Positions 54,167 to 64,000 of a stretch of DNA of 64,000 nucleotides are shown here, in pieces. Made by a program: the position numbers and the translations under genes. The DNA is from Azolla caroliniana. Lineage: Eukaryota > Polypodiophyta. The stretch lies in NCBI GenBank assembly GCA_043228905.1, contig JBHGNT010000010.1, forward strand, positions 3,286,001 through 3,350,000, written 5' to 3'. The notes beneath the pieces were generated by a model. That model saw only the letters and a program-made list of their open reading frames with translations. It made no database searches and had not been told where the DNA came from. Positions within the stretch are counted from its first letter, which is position 1, and each line of letters begins with the position of its first letter.

Positions 54167-57100
54167 ATGGCTTGCACTACTACTCTTGTGAAGGTTTCGA
54201 GTGGACCTATTCGCACCTGTTTACAATGTCCCCTCTGCTTCAACCTGGTTCACGAGGCCACCACAATTTCGGAATGCCTTCATACTTGTGAGTTGGTCAT
54301 CATGTTCAAAATTTACCTAGGAAAAGAGAAACTATATTAGCTGTGGCTTCCTATATATGTTGATGACTGTTCGTAAGCTCTTGTTTCAAGTAAGTTGTTC
54401 CCAAGATCTTCTTCAAGTAAGTTGCAGAGCACAAACTCTTGACCATCACCATATGGCTTACAATCCTATATGTTGGAAGGAGTGAGTGATATCTACAATT
54501 TAGGCTCTAGTACTGTAATGAACTCTTAGGCTTCTCGAATATGATGTATCATGCTATACTTTAATGACTGATATTTCACTCTCGGTGTAGAACAGTCTGT
54601 GAGACATGCTGGCTCAAATAATTACGCATAAGAAGCTTGTGGGGTCCTCATGCACTACCAGTATGCATGCAAGCCATTAGTGTTTCATGTCACAATGCTC
54701 CTTGTTCTTTTAATTTATTGTAGGTACCATTCAATACTTGGGCTAGTTTTCTTTCTAAACTTCCTCCGATCTGGTCCTTTCTATCCTGAAAAATGCTCAA
54801 ATGGATTTTTGTACGTGTAAACGTTATGTTTATCTCATTACTTATAGCTATCTTATGATGGTATTATTGTTTTACAACAGTTTGCAAATCCTGTATTCAC
54901 GAAGAACTGGATGATGGCGAGAATGATTGCTGTCCAATATGTAACGTGAATCTTGGTTGTTCACCTTTGGAGAAGTTAAGGTGCAAGTTATAATATGCTT
55001 AATATTCCCAAAAGTTTAATGAATAATACTTTGTTTATTGTTTTTCGTTTTCCATCTTCAAAGCTCAATGCATTTTGTTTTATATACAAAGAGCAAGCTG
55101 TTAGATGATGAGCTTTATAAGTTACTGTATAAGTTCTGTGTCTCGATTAATTCATTTAGCACAAGTTGGTAGATTTATGAAACCTCATTTACTCCATGAG
55201 AGGTGCCCTGGGGTCTAGTTCATCCATGCACAAAGAAATTGATATAGATTTATGCTTCATGATATCTCACTTGTAAATACTGCCACTATCACTATAGTAA
55301 CACAATGGCATCTGCATAGCTTGGTAAAATATCATCAGTCACCTTTCAGGTTATTGATATCCTTACATGTAGTACTCTGAAGAGGCTCTCTACACAAATG
55401 AACGAGCCTCTTTCAGAGGAATAGAAGTATTCAGTATTATTTGAAGGGATTTATAGTGGAAATGCAAAGGTTGATGCAAATTGCATATGCAAGTACCAGT
55501 ACATGTGCTGACAAAACTACATGATAACTGAAAGTAGAGCACAATTAATTGGAAGTTATTCGATCCAATGGTGATAACCAGTTACCCTTTTCATTTCATG
55601 TATTTGGCAGTTTCCCACTCATCTATCATATACGTACACTGTTTAATTTAAGTTGTTGGATAATAACTCCCATTATCGAAACAGTCAAATCCCTAAAGAA
55701 CATCCCTATGAGATAAATAGATGTTTATTTGTGGCTGATTTTTATAAGAAAAATCTCAGTGAATGCACACACATAAGAACATATTCAACTTTTCGCGTTC
55801 CTTGTGAGTACAAGTGATCTAATTTTGTATATGCACTTCCATTTCATCGAAGGCTTTTTGACTGATATGTGCAAAATTTCGTGTGTATCTTGCATGTTCA
55901 TTGCCATAGATGTCTAGGCAGATATACACTAACATAAGGGAGAGAGTAGCAAAGTCATCATACCATGAGTTCTATGACATGCTGTGGTACATAGTTCACA
56001 ATCTGCTCACATCAATGCACCATATATATAATGTTATTTTTGGTGGCAAATCTTGCTGTTACTTGTATCCTCCAAGCTTTACTATGCTCATTGTGGCCAT
56101 TCAGCTGCTAGCAGTTCCAATTTCCACTCTTGTAATCTAGTTGGATGATGACCGTTAGATAGAATATGTGAGTGGGATGGCTAAGCACAGGTGTATGATG
56201 GACTGACCATTAGTGCCTTGGGGTTTCCCATGATCATGGATGGTCGTATAGGGCGATACAATCTAGTTGGATGATGACCGTTAGATAGAATATGTGAGTG
56301 GATGGCTAAGCACAGGTGTATGACGGACTGACCATTAGTGCCTTGGGGTTTCCCATGATCATGGATGGTCGTATAGGGCGATACATTGCTGATGAGCGTG
56401 TCTGATAATGACTTACACTGAATGTGTTTATCATTTTTTTACTGCGGCATTGGAACCATTTTATTTTCATAAATGTCTTGCAAGGTGGTCGTCAATGTTC
56501 CATAGGGAGTGACTTTAAGATTAGTAATGAGAATATGGTTATCAGTCAGTACACTGTAAGTAAGAATATTTAATTCCCTATTCCCGAGATGTATAATATG
56601 TACATGGTACACATGCACGTGGATGCCCATAACACCAAATTTAAGTGTGATATACATTAACAAGGAAATTGCTAAAACCACATCTACGGTCTGAAATAAT
56701 TCTTTCATTTTCTTAAATTATATGGCAAAAAAATGAAGTGCATGGTAACCATTAATACATAAGAATGAGGATATGTCTGATATTGTGGTACATTAAAGAT
56801 ATAGCCCATGGACCTGAGAAGATTTATGAATCTGAAACTTTTTAGACAAATATTTCTACATCATGGTTCATCTTTGTTAAAACCTTCATTCCTTAAAGCC
56901 CAAAAAAGAAAAGAACTGGCTTCTCTTGGATTCTGATGGGAAGAGGATTTAGCAAGTGCCTTAACTATGTATTCTTACTCTGCAACACATGTATGTTATG
57001 CAGAGCTGATCATCAATTGGCTGATGTATGTGCTAAAATATTTCCTGTCACGGCAAAAAAAAAGAAAAAGCTCAATATTGATATAGATGGTGAAGCTACG

Positions 57101-58736
57101 GAACCTGTTCGCAGAAAGGAAAGATCATTATCATCTCTTGGGATTGGCACTGCTCCATTGTCACATCCTGGTTTTGCGAGTAGGAGAACAAAATCAGTGT
57201 CCAGGAGATCAACAGCGAGAGATGCAACTTCAGATGAAGAAGCGGAAGAAAATAAAGCAGAGAAAGGTAACTTGAAAAGGGTACGCCAAGAAGAATCCAG
57301 TTCTGATGCCGTAACAGAAGAGAGTGATGAAGCTGATGGCTTTGTCAAAAATCAGATCCTCTCTGATGGAGAACAAGATGATCGGCTGGGAAGAGAGCAA
57401 CAGTCACCAAAGAGGAAACTAGCTCGGTCCTCAAGACAGCAACATTCAAAGAATGGTGATCCATCAAAGCCAGGATTCAATGAAAGGTCTAAAATCTCCG
57501 AAACCTTGAATTCGATTGCAACGAGGTTGATGAATAAGGAAATAAAACCACCACGAATGAGGGAGAAGTTTGATAAATACCTGATTAATGAATCACCTCT
57601 GGCTCAGCTTGCTGAAGTCGCAGTTGAACAAGCTGGTCATAAAGACAGTTTCGATCCTCCAAAAGGTCGTCGAGCTCCGCGAGGAAGAGGGAAAAGGGAA
57701 GAGAATACAACGCATTTTGCAATAGGAGGTAGCTTAGGTTGGAAAATGATGTTAGAAACTATAAGGGATGAATCTCCACCTCAGGAGAAGAAGCAAAAAT
57801 CTAGCATTCTGGCACCGATGGAGGTAACCCCTTCAGCTCTTATCAAGCCTCCCTTAATTAGGTCTTTGAGCTCTGCAATCAGAAAACCTCCAAATCCTGC
57901 CATCATTTCCAGACAATATAAAAAGAATATGGGTTTTTGGTTTTCGCTTGAAGCTGCACATAATCAGTAAGTGAGTTTTCTTTGTCTTGAGTTTTCTTAC
58001 ACGGAGTTTCTTTTTTAAAGTCTCAATCATTTCTGATGCGAGTTGGCTTTGTTTTTTGAAGGTTGGGTGAAACTTCACTTCCTCAAATATCAACGCGTTT
58101 CCTTCGGATAAAGTGTGTAGAATGCATCTTTTCAATTGTTCTTTTTATAAATTTCTCAATTACTTAACAAGTTTTGGTACTTGGATGTCTCTATTTTATA
58201 TCAATAAACAGAATAGACGAGAATTGATATTGAATGTATTTGTACAGAAATGGGAAACTTCCGGTTTCTAGTGTGAAGAAGTATCTTGTGAAGAAGCTTG
58301 ACTTGCAATCTGAAGCTGATGTAAGCTAGTTTTATGAAACAACAAGATAATGGTGATACATAATGTATATACATATCGATCTATATATGCATGTGCATAT
58401 GTATATATGTATGTGTATGTATGCATGCATGCATGTATTATGTATTTGCAAGAAGTATGTGTGTATGTATATATAATTCCATCTTTCTTTTCTGTTATTC
58501 AGGTGGAAATAACTTGCCGAGGCCAGCCTGTAGTCCCAAACCTGCCTTTAGAAAAAGTTCAAGGAATATGGCTGGCTACTAACCCACCTTCATCAGCACT
58601 CCTCCCTGCTCTCAAGGAGTTGAATAATGCTTCGCATGATGACAGAAACTGGGTTCGATTCAAGGGCAGATCAGCAGAACACTGTATGATGGTATTGACA
58701 TATGCTCGACATCCGAGACAAGTGACTGGGCCTTGA
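54167..58736 (+). CDS. DRIP-like RING E3 ubiquitin ligase with RAWUL domain
   Basis: Resembles the plant DREB2A-interacting proteins, which ubiquitinate a stress transcription factor in the nucleus and share RING plus RAWUL architecture with Polycomb PCGF proteins. Coding exons: 54167-54287, 54881-54980, 57004-57966, 58062-58112, 58248-58320 and 58503-58736; GT-AG, phases close to 513 residues. The ATG at 54167 is the first in frame. C3HC4 RING: Cys21, Cys24, Cys37, His39, Cys42, Cys45, Cys58, Cys61. Next is LEKLRADHQLADVCAKIFP, a DRIP hallmark. Residues 95-390 are basic and acidic low-complexity. The RAWUL part starts near 396 (TSLPQISTRFLRIK, LPVSSVKKYLVKKLDLQSE) and ends near 505 (MMVLTYARHP). 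DRIP versus another PCGF-like ligase is not fully resolved. Confidence 0.92.
56135..56383. repeat. 125-bp tandem duplication in DRIP-like intron 2
   Basis: The segment starting AATCTAGTTGGATGATGACC and ending GTATAGGGCGATAC is present twice head to tail (56135-56259 and 56260-56383). By eye the copies differ only by one deleted G and one T/C change. Confidence 0.95.
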
Positions 58737-60500
58737 ATGTGTAATCGTTACGGGAGTACTAGTTTTGCCCATGTCCCCTGATTCCTTACCTAATAGCTCA
58801 CCATTGTATTTCTTTTTCCTTACTCTTTTTAATGTTCACTTATGGAGGAACAATAATAAGTGACATTTTGTATTCTACTGGCATTTATATTGTTTAGAAA
58901 CAAAAAGATGGCCTTTCTAGCCCCTCGTCACAAAGCACAAGTTTCTAGATTATTTTGAAACAGATGATATCTATTTTTTAGCTTTTATCCATCATTCTAT
59001 ATAGGCATTTTGCCTTGACATTTGTTGAATATAAAACAAAGACATGTCCCTTATCAATATTTCTTTTGCAAGTGCTCTAATCTTGGGAACGTCTTTAGAT
59101 TAAGCATTTCTTTCAGCCCAAATTCTAGAAGTGTTGCACCCACTGAAGTAGTCTTCAAACTTGGGGATAGTTTTACCATGAAAATGTTGATTGATTTTGT
59201 TAGAGAAACTACTGAAACAATATGTGATGGTTAAGGAAAATATTTATGTTTCACTAAAAGAATTGAAGAGAGAGACCAAGAGAAAATGCTACTTTCTTAT
59301 AAGAGTTTCTTTCATGGAAGCTTATGTAGGTTTTTGGTTGAAGCAAGAATGTACATAATCAAGTTGTCTATTTTGCACACGTTAAGACATAGAATTAAAA
59401 AAATGTAAAAAAATTGTAAAAGAAAATAACGCCAATTGAGGACTATATTGCATGGATGGATTCCCTTCAAAGGAATATGCATTATATCTTTTATGAATGA
59501 AGTCTCTCCTTAAAATAGGAATATGCATTATATCTTTTATGAATGAAGTCTCTCCTTAAAATGAATGTGCAATACATTTTTTAGGAAGAAAGTCTTATTT
59601 ATAATACATGTAATCCTCACTCTACTTGAACTTAGGAGATAGATTCCTCTTGATAGTGATAGAGAAGAAATTTTGACAAGAGCACATCTATGTGCCAACT
59701 TACATGCTCAACTCCCACAAATTTATGTAGGCAACACCGTCATGTCCCCATCTTTTCCACTTCAAGGCCCCAATGGTCCCATCACATCTTTTACAATCTT
59801 CTCTCGGATCGTCAACCACCTATGTAAACCTAAAGCCAAAACCTGAGATGTAAAATCTATGAATGAGCTTTGAGGGGTGTACTATGACCAAATGTTACAC
59901 ATATTTCTCACATATTTCTATCATAGGAACGTTTAGATGCTTCATCCAAGCTTGTGGAGAGGCTATGAGACTTGAAGATAACTTGTTGGGCCTCGAAACT
60001 CCTATTGTGCCCTAGAGGAAGGTTCTTCTAGAACCTCCACATGGATTACAAACATAAAAGACGAAGAAGACAATAGGACATGTTGTACATGAAAGTAATC
60101 ACTGCCCTATCTACTAGGGACACCATACAATTCCGCAAGTATCCACAACTCAAAAAACATACAAGATTATAAGTGGTGTAAGGCTTTTGTCGGACATCAC
60201 ATGGATAATTGTTCAAAAGTTGTGTCAAGATGCTTCCCCCATTGGCATTTATTTGCATCCTGATGTTAGCAACTCCCTTTGAATGTGTCCATCAATGCAT
60301 TCATCATGCTTGGGGCCGAGCCTTCAACCATTACGAGGGTTCCACTCAAATCCAAATTGATCTCTAATCACGGGTCAATTGTTGGCAACATGAATGATTT
60401 TTCCAATGTCACTCTCATGGCATGCCTTTGCCACCCCTAAATATACATGCCTCCAAGTTGTCTACCCAAATGCACTCATGTCCAACAATCCCCCTAAGTA
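58737..60500. other. 3' flank of the DRIP-like gene and intergenic DNA
   Basis: AT-rich, without a supported gene apart from the tandem repeat at 59471-59562. The last part may be the degraded 3' end of the neighbouring LINE. Confidence 0.5.
59471..59562. repeat. 46-bp exact tandem duplication
   Basis: AGGAATATGCATTATATCTT and the following 26 bases occur at 59471-59516 and again at 59517-59562 with no difference that I can see. Confidence 0.95.
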
Positions 60501-60508
60501 CACCATCC

Positions 60509-61873
60509 TTAACAAGTGCCAGACCCTAGTCCTCGTCTATTTAAGGCCGAACCTAATGGGAGCCCACCAATCATGACTCTCCATATGAATACCTTTGCAC
60601 GAAATGGTAGATGGGAATGCCAACCACGTTGTAATATTTTCCACCACCTTGCATCTGACTTATATACATTCCACAACTTCGTTGCTTTAGGAGATAGCCA
60701 AGATAATGATGCCATCGCATGATGATACAATATATTTGTAGTGACCTGTAACAAGCGTGTACAATCTTGTAACCACCAATCTACCCAAGGTGCAAAATTG
60801 GTTTTCATTGGGAAAGGTCCTTGCAACAATGGTATATCATGTAATTTCTCCCAAATAAATCCATAATTTGGGGGAATACATAACCATCTCTTGGCATCTT
60901 CAAAATCCGACAACCTTCGAGATTCATTATCAACCACATATTCCAAATGTACAATCCCCAATCGAAATAAACGATTGAATTGAGATCTCAACTTCTGTTT
61001 GCCATGCCAAAACAACACTCAAGAAGAAACAAGCAATTCGTTTTGTAATGAATTACAATATTCTCGATCACTTGATGGTCCCCATTGAAAAAGAGATAAT
61101 GCATCTTGCCACAATCTTACCAAATGTTGTCCACAAACAGAATGTCGAATCTTTAGATGAATATTTCCATTTAGTAGTGATCGCCATGATGCTTGAATCT
61201 TTGTTTTCCCATGCACCAATCTTTCATGCTCAATAAAATATTGCATCATAGATATCCATGGTTGATTTTGTTGACATATATCTCGTAATAAAGTAAATCT
61301 ATGAGCCATCAAATGCCTTTCCAAATCCAATATTGTTGCACCACCTAACCTTTTAGGAGTAGCCAAATGGCCCCATGAAATCCATGTAACTCCCATCATT
61401 TCTCCCTTCCGCCACAACATGAACCGAATAGGTTGTAACATGCTTTGTAATGCCTTCTTAGTCCAAGGAAGTAAAGGCAAAAAATATAATAACATGGGTA
61501 TCAAGATACATTGCATCACTTTGAGTCATACATGAAAGGGCCATAATTGAGACTTCCAATACATAAATTTGTCCCTCAATTTACTACCAATCCAATCAAT
61601 CAATTGAACATTTGTAACATCAATGCCCAATGGATAACCCAAATGTCAATAAATTGAACCTAGTGTAATCACTAACCCTCGCCATCCCAAACATTCCAAA
61701 TCACTCTCCGTACAAGAAATAAGGCGAGACTTCCTCCAATTTATATACAACCCTGAAGCCAAAGCAAATTGATCCCAAACTTGCATACTCCTTTTAAGAT
61801 TCTCTCTCTCTCTCTCTCTCTCTCTCTCGGGTGAAAAGTCCCACTCTACCCATTTGTATCCTAGTGTGAACAC
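60509..61873 (-). pseudogene. LINE reverse-transcriptase C-terminal region, one frame with three TGA codons
   Basis: A single minus-strand frame of about 455 codons interrupted only by TGA at 61646-61648, 61526-61528 and 61019-61021. It carries ASGLYINWRKS, the thumb-like LKVMQCILIPMLLYFLPLLP, LWRKGEMMGVTWISWGHLAT, GGATILDLERHLMAHRFTLL, and the zf-RVT lead-in WWKILQRGWHSHLPFRAKVF with VMIGGLPLGSALNRRG. These are typical of plant non-LTR elements. The catalytic RT core lies upstream and is absent; the frame begins in a CT microsatellite. It ends in TAA just after SGTC, where the zinc cysteines start. Confidence 0.85.
61801..61828. repeat. (CT)14 microsatellite at the LINE fragment boundary
   Basis: 28 bp of uninterrupted TC/CT. 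On the minus strand it is read as an ERERER run at the start of the LINE frame. Confidence 0.97.
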
Positions 61874-62160
61874 GTCCTCATAGTTAGAGCTAAGTTACCC
61901 TAACCACATATGTGAGAAACTGAGTATTGTAACGATGTTTTAGGGTTAATGTTGCCGAGTCTCTTTGAGTAGAAACGGTCTCTTTGTGTAACCGCATTCT
62001 TCTTGTTCATTCTCTAGCTACACAATGACCAAAATCTTCCCGAGTTATTTCTTGCTATTTGCCGAACTCCTTAACAAATCCAAGCTCCTTTCATGTATCC
62101 ATCCAACCGAGACACTTATGTCTTATTCTTCATCTTTTCTTTTTGTTTTTCTTTTTTCGT

Positions 62161-62870
62161 AAATCAATGTTTTGTTATTAAAACAAGATGATAATACAAC
62201 CCTTGCTATGTTCACTACATCATGAGTAGTGATAATGCATGGGAAACCCTCTCAAGTGTTGCAAAACTAGATTGCATACCTCTATCTCCTCTCAAGACAA
62301 TGTCCCCAGACAACATAGTTGCGAAAATTGCCACATCAATTTCCCTTTCATCCTACGGAGTTGTTGTGTTACCCCATGAAGTCCATCAAACAAGAACCCA
62401 TTTCTCATGGTCCAATTAAACCACACCCCCCAATACCTAAGGTAGTCAAACACGACCTTATATGATAGTGCAGGCATGCCTTTATCATCATCAATAAAAA
62501 CCCAGTTAAAAGGTGACAAAATATTGCCTGTTATCGATGCCCAAAGTTGTGATATAACAACCTAAATGTCTTTAGCAACCGGACATGTAATGAACCTGTA
62601 TCTGGCATCTTCCTCAATCATTGTGCAAAGGCAACCCCCCCATTTGAAATATTTCGACGTTTTAAAGCCATCGCCAAAGGCAACCCACCAACAATCAGAC
62701 GCCAAAGAAACACCTGCACAGAACAGAAGATGAGACAACCATCCTGCATCCAGAACTCTACTCCACCACTTTGCATGTCGAGTAATGTACCATGTGTTTA
62801 CAACCTTTGTTGCTAACCAAGCTCTATCTTCAACCAACTTATGGTATACATCATTAGTGTTCACCACAAA
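62161..62870 (-). pseudogene. LINE zf-RVT tail, copy 1 of a direct duplication
   Basis: The minus strand encodes WWSRVLDAGWLSHLLFCAGV, then CLCTMIEEDARYRFITCPVA (zinc-binding C-x2-C, H/R and C pattern), and in the next frame NWVFIDDDKGMPALSYKVVF and YWGVWFNWTMRNGFLFDG. It repeats at 62919-63536 with a 758-bp offset. Confidence 0.75.
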
Positions 62871-62904
62871 AATTGATTGTCCAATACCAAACGACCAATC
62901 TTCA

Positions 62905-62917
62905 TCTCTCTCTCTCT
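62905..62917. repeat. Short CT microsatellite between the two LINE-tail copies
   Basis: About six CT units exactly at the left border of copy 2. Confidence 0.85.
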
Positions 62918-62918
62918 T

Positions 62919-63569
62919 AAATCAATGTTTGTCTTTCAACAAGATGATAATACAACCCTTGCTATCTTCACTACTTCATAAATAGTGATAGTGCAAGGGA
63001 AACCCTCTCAAGTGTTGTAAAACTAGGTGACATAAGTTTATCTCCTCTTGGGACAACGTCCCCATACAACATACTTGTGAAAATTGTCAAATCAACTTCC
63101 CTTTCATCCTATGGAGTTGTTGTGTCACTCCATGAAGTTCATCAAACAAGAACCCATTTCTCATGGTCCAATCAAACCACATGCCCTAATATCGAAGGTA
63201 GTCAAACACAACCTTATATGATGGTGTGGACATAGCTTTACCCTCATCAATAAAAACCCACTTATAAGGTGACAAAATATTTCCTGTTATCGATGCCCAA
63301 ATTTGTGATCTAATCACCCAAGTGGCTTTAGCAACCAGACATGTAATGAACCTATGTTTGGCATCATCTTCAACCACCGTACATAAAAAACATGTCCCAT
63401 TCAAAATATATCTTCGTTTTAAGGCCATCGCCAAAGGCAACCCACCAACTATCGCACACCAAAGAAACATATTTGCACAAAATGGAAGATGAGATTGCCA
63501 TCTTGCATCTAAAACTCTCTCTCTCTCTCTCTCTCTAACTTGGGCTTGATGTTCCCCCCAATCCACCAT
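62919..63569 (-). pseudogene. LINE zf-RVT tail, copy 2 of a direct duplication
   Basis: A 127-codon minus-strand frame: VLDARWQSHLPFCANMFLW, IVGGLPLAMALKRRYI, then CFLCTVVEDDAKHRFITCLV with the zf-RVT zinc pattern, then YKWVFIDEGKAM. It aligns along its length with copy 1 but begins in a CT microsatellite (63515-63536), where copy 1 continues with LINE sequence. Confidence 0.8.
63515..63536. repeat. (CT)11 microsatellite at the edge of LINE copy 2
   Basis: 22 bp of CT at the 5' border of the LINE tail in its own sense, as at 61801-61828. Confidence 0.95.
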
Positions 63570-64000
63570 GGAATGAATACGTTACTACACCCTCCCCCCA
63601 CGTAGAAGCAAGAGTGACAACTTAATATGTATCGGAGAACATATCTAATGATAGAGAAACTAAATGTTGGGTTCTCAAGGAATACCTCTTTGACACATAT
63701 GTAACATTGGTGCTTCTCTACTGGGTTGTGGTTTGAATGATAACATCCCTAAGTCTACTTGGAAAGATTTAAAAAGTGTCCAAAAGCTCTTTCATTAGAA
63801 GTTTCTTCAAGTCAAACCATAAACTCCATACATGGACTTACTACTTGAGATTGGATCAATTTCCATTGAGATCATGTCCATGAAAGGGTTACCAAATACA
63901 TGATTACTCTCACATCAACTTCCTAGGATTGCATGGGAACAAGCAAAAATATTCAAAACACGCAAAAGTAAAGCGTTGGGTTTTGAATGGATGCATTATA
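63570..64000. other. Window end, no gene seen
   Basis: AT-rich with dense stops in every frame; no motif recognised. Confidence 0.5.

Noticed and set aside
1-64000. CRISPR arrays, bacterial operons, rRNA or canonical tRNA genes
   Set aside because: None seen. Tandem repeats lack CRISPR-like regular spacers, all genes have spliceosomal introns, and the tRNA-like boxes at 32.5 kb do not form a full tRNA.

Overview
The window is nuclear DNA of a land plant. It holds four intron-rich housekeeping genes (an ARL1-type ARF GTPase, the GPI-transamidase subunit PIG-S, a LYAR-type nucleolar zinc-finger protein and a DRIP-like RING E3 ligase), all with GT-AG introns and plant-type protein sequences. 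They are spread through AT-rich DNA packed with transposable elements of several ages. The PPR remnant, the LINE families and the large TE-filled introns suggest a fern or another seed-free vascular plant. That placement is inference from sequence style, not proof.

Layout. At 541-10415 a very young Ty3/gypsy element lies on the minus strand. Its 419-bp LTRs differ at one base and it has a GTAGA target-site duplication. It sits inside a decayed PPR gene (190-540 and 10416-10672), next to a 144-170 bp tandem array (10500-11330). Old gypsy and copia scraps follow (11995-13545). The ARL1 gene runs leftward at 15477-23629 with eight coding exons; its 6.4-kb intron 2 carries a hAT-like element, a LINE tail and a copia element that is itself hit by a MITE. 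PIG-S runs leftward at 26366-39530 with 13 coding exons; its large intron 3 carries gypsy, LINE and tRNA-like SINE remnants. LYAR runs leftward at 41989-46791 with six exons. About 7 kb of AT-rich, repeat-bearing sequence follows. The DRIP-like gene runs rightward at 54167-58736 with six coding exons. The right end (60.5-63.6 kb) is LINE debris, including a 758-bp-spaced duplication and CT microsatellites.

The four cellular genes do not form a pathway. They act in Golgi/TGN trafficking (ARL1), GPI-anchor attachment in the ER (PIG-S), nucleolar function (LYAR) and nuclear ubiquitination (DRIP). I rebuilt each coding sequence exon by exon; every splice phase closes and totals give 182, 629, 346 and 513 residues.

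The most unusual object is the gypsy element. gag, protease and pol lie in one frame separated only by single stop codons (TGA, then TAG). After pol comes an extra sense-strand coiled-coil gene, itself split by one in-frame TGA. A 15-bp unit containing the candidate primer-binding site is present in tandem. A LINE fragment at 60.5-61.9 kb is likewise one open frame broken only by three TGA codons. Either deamination of methylated cytosines (CGA to TGA, CAG to TAG) or translational readthrough could explain this; the sequence alone does not decide.
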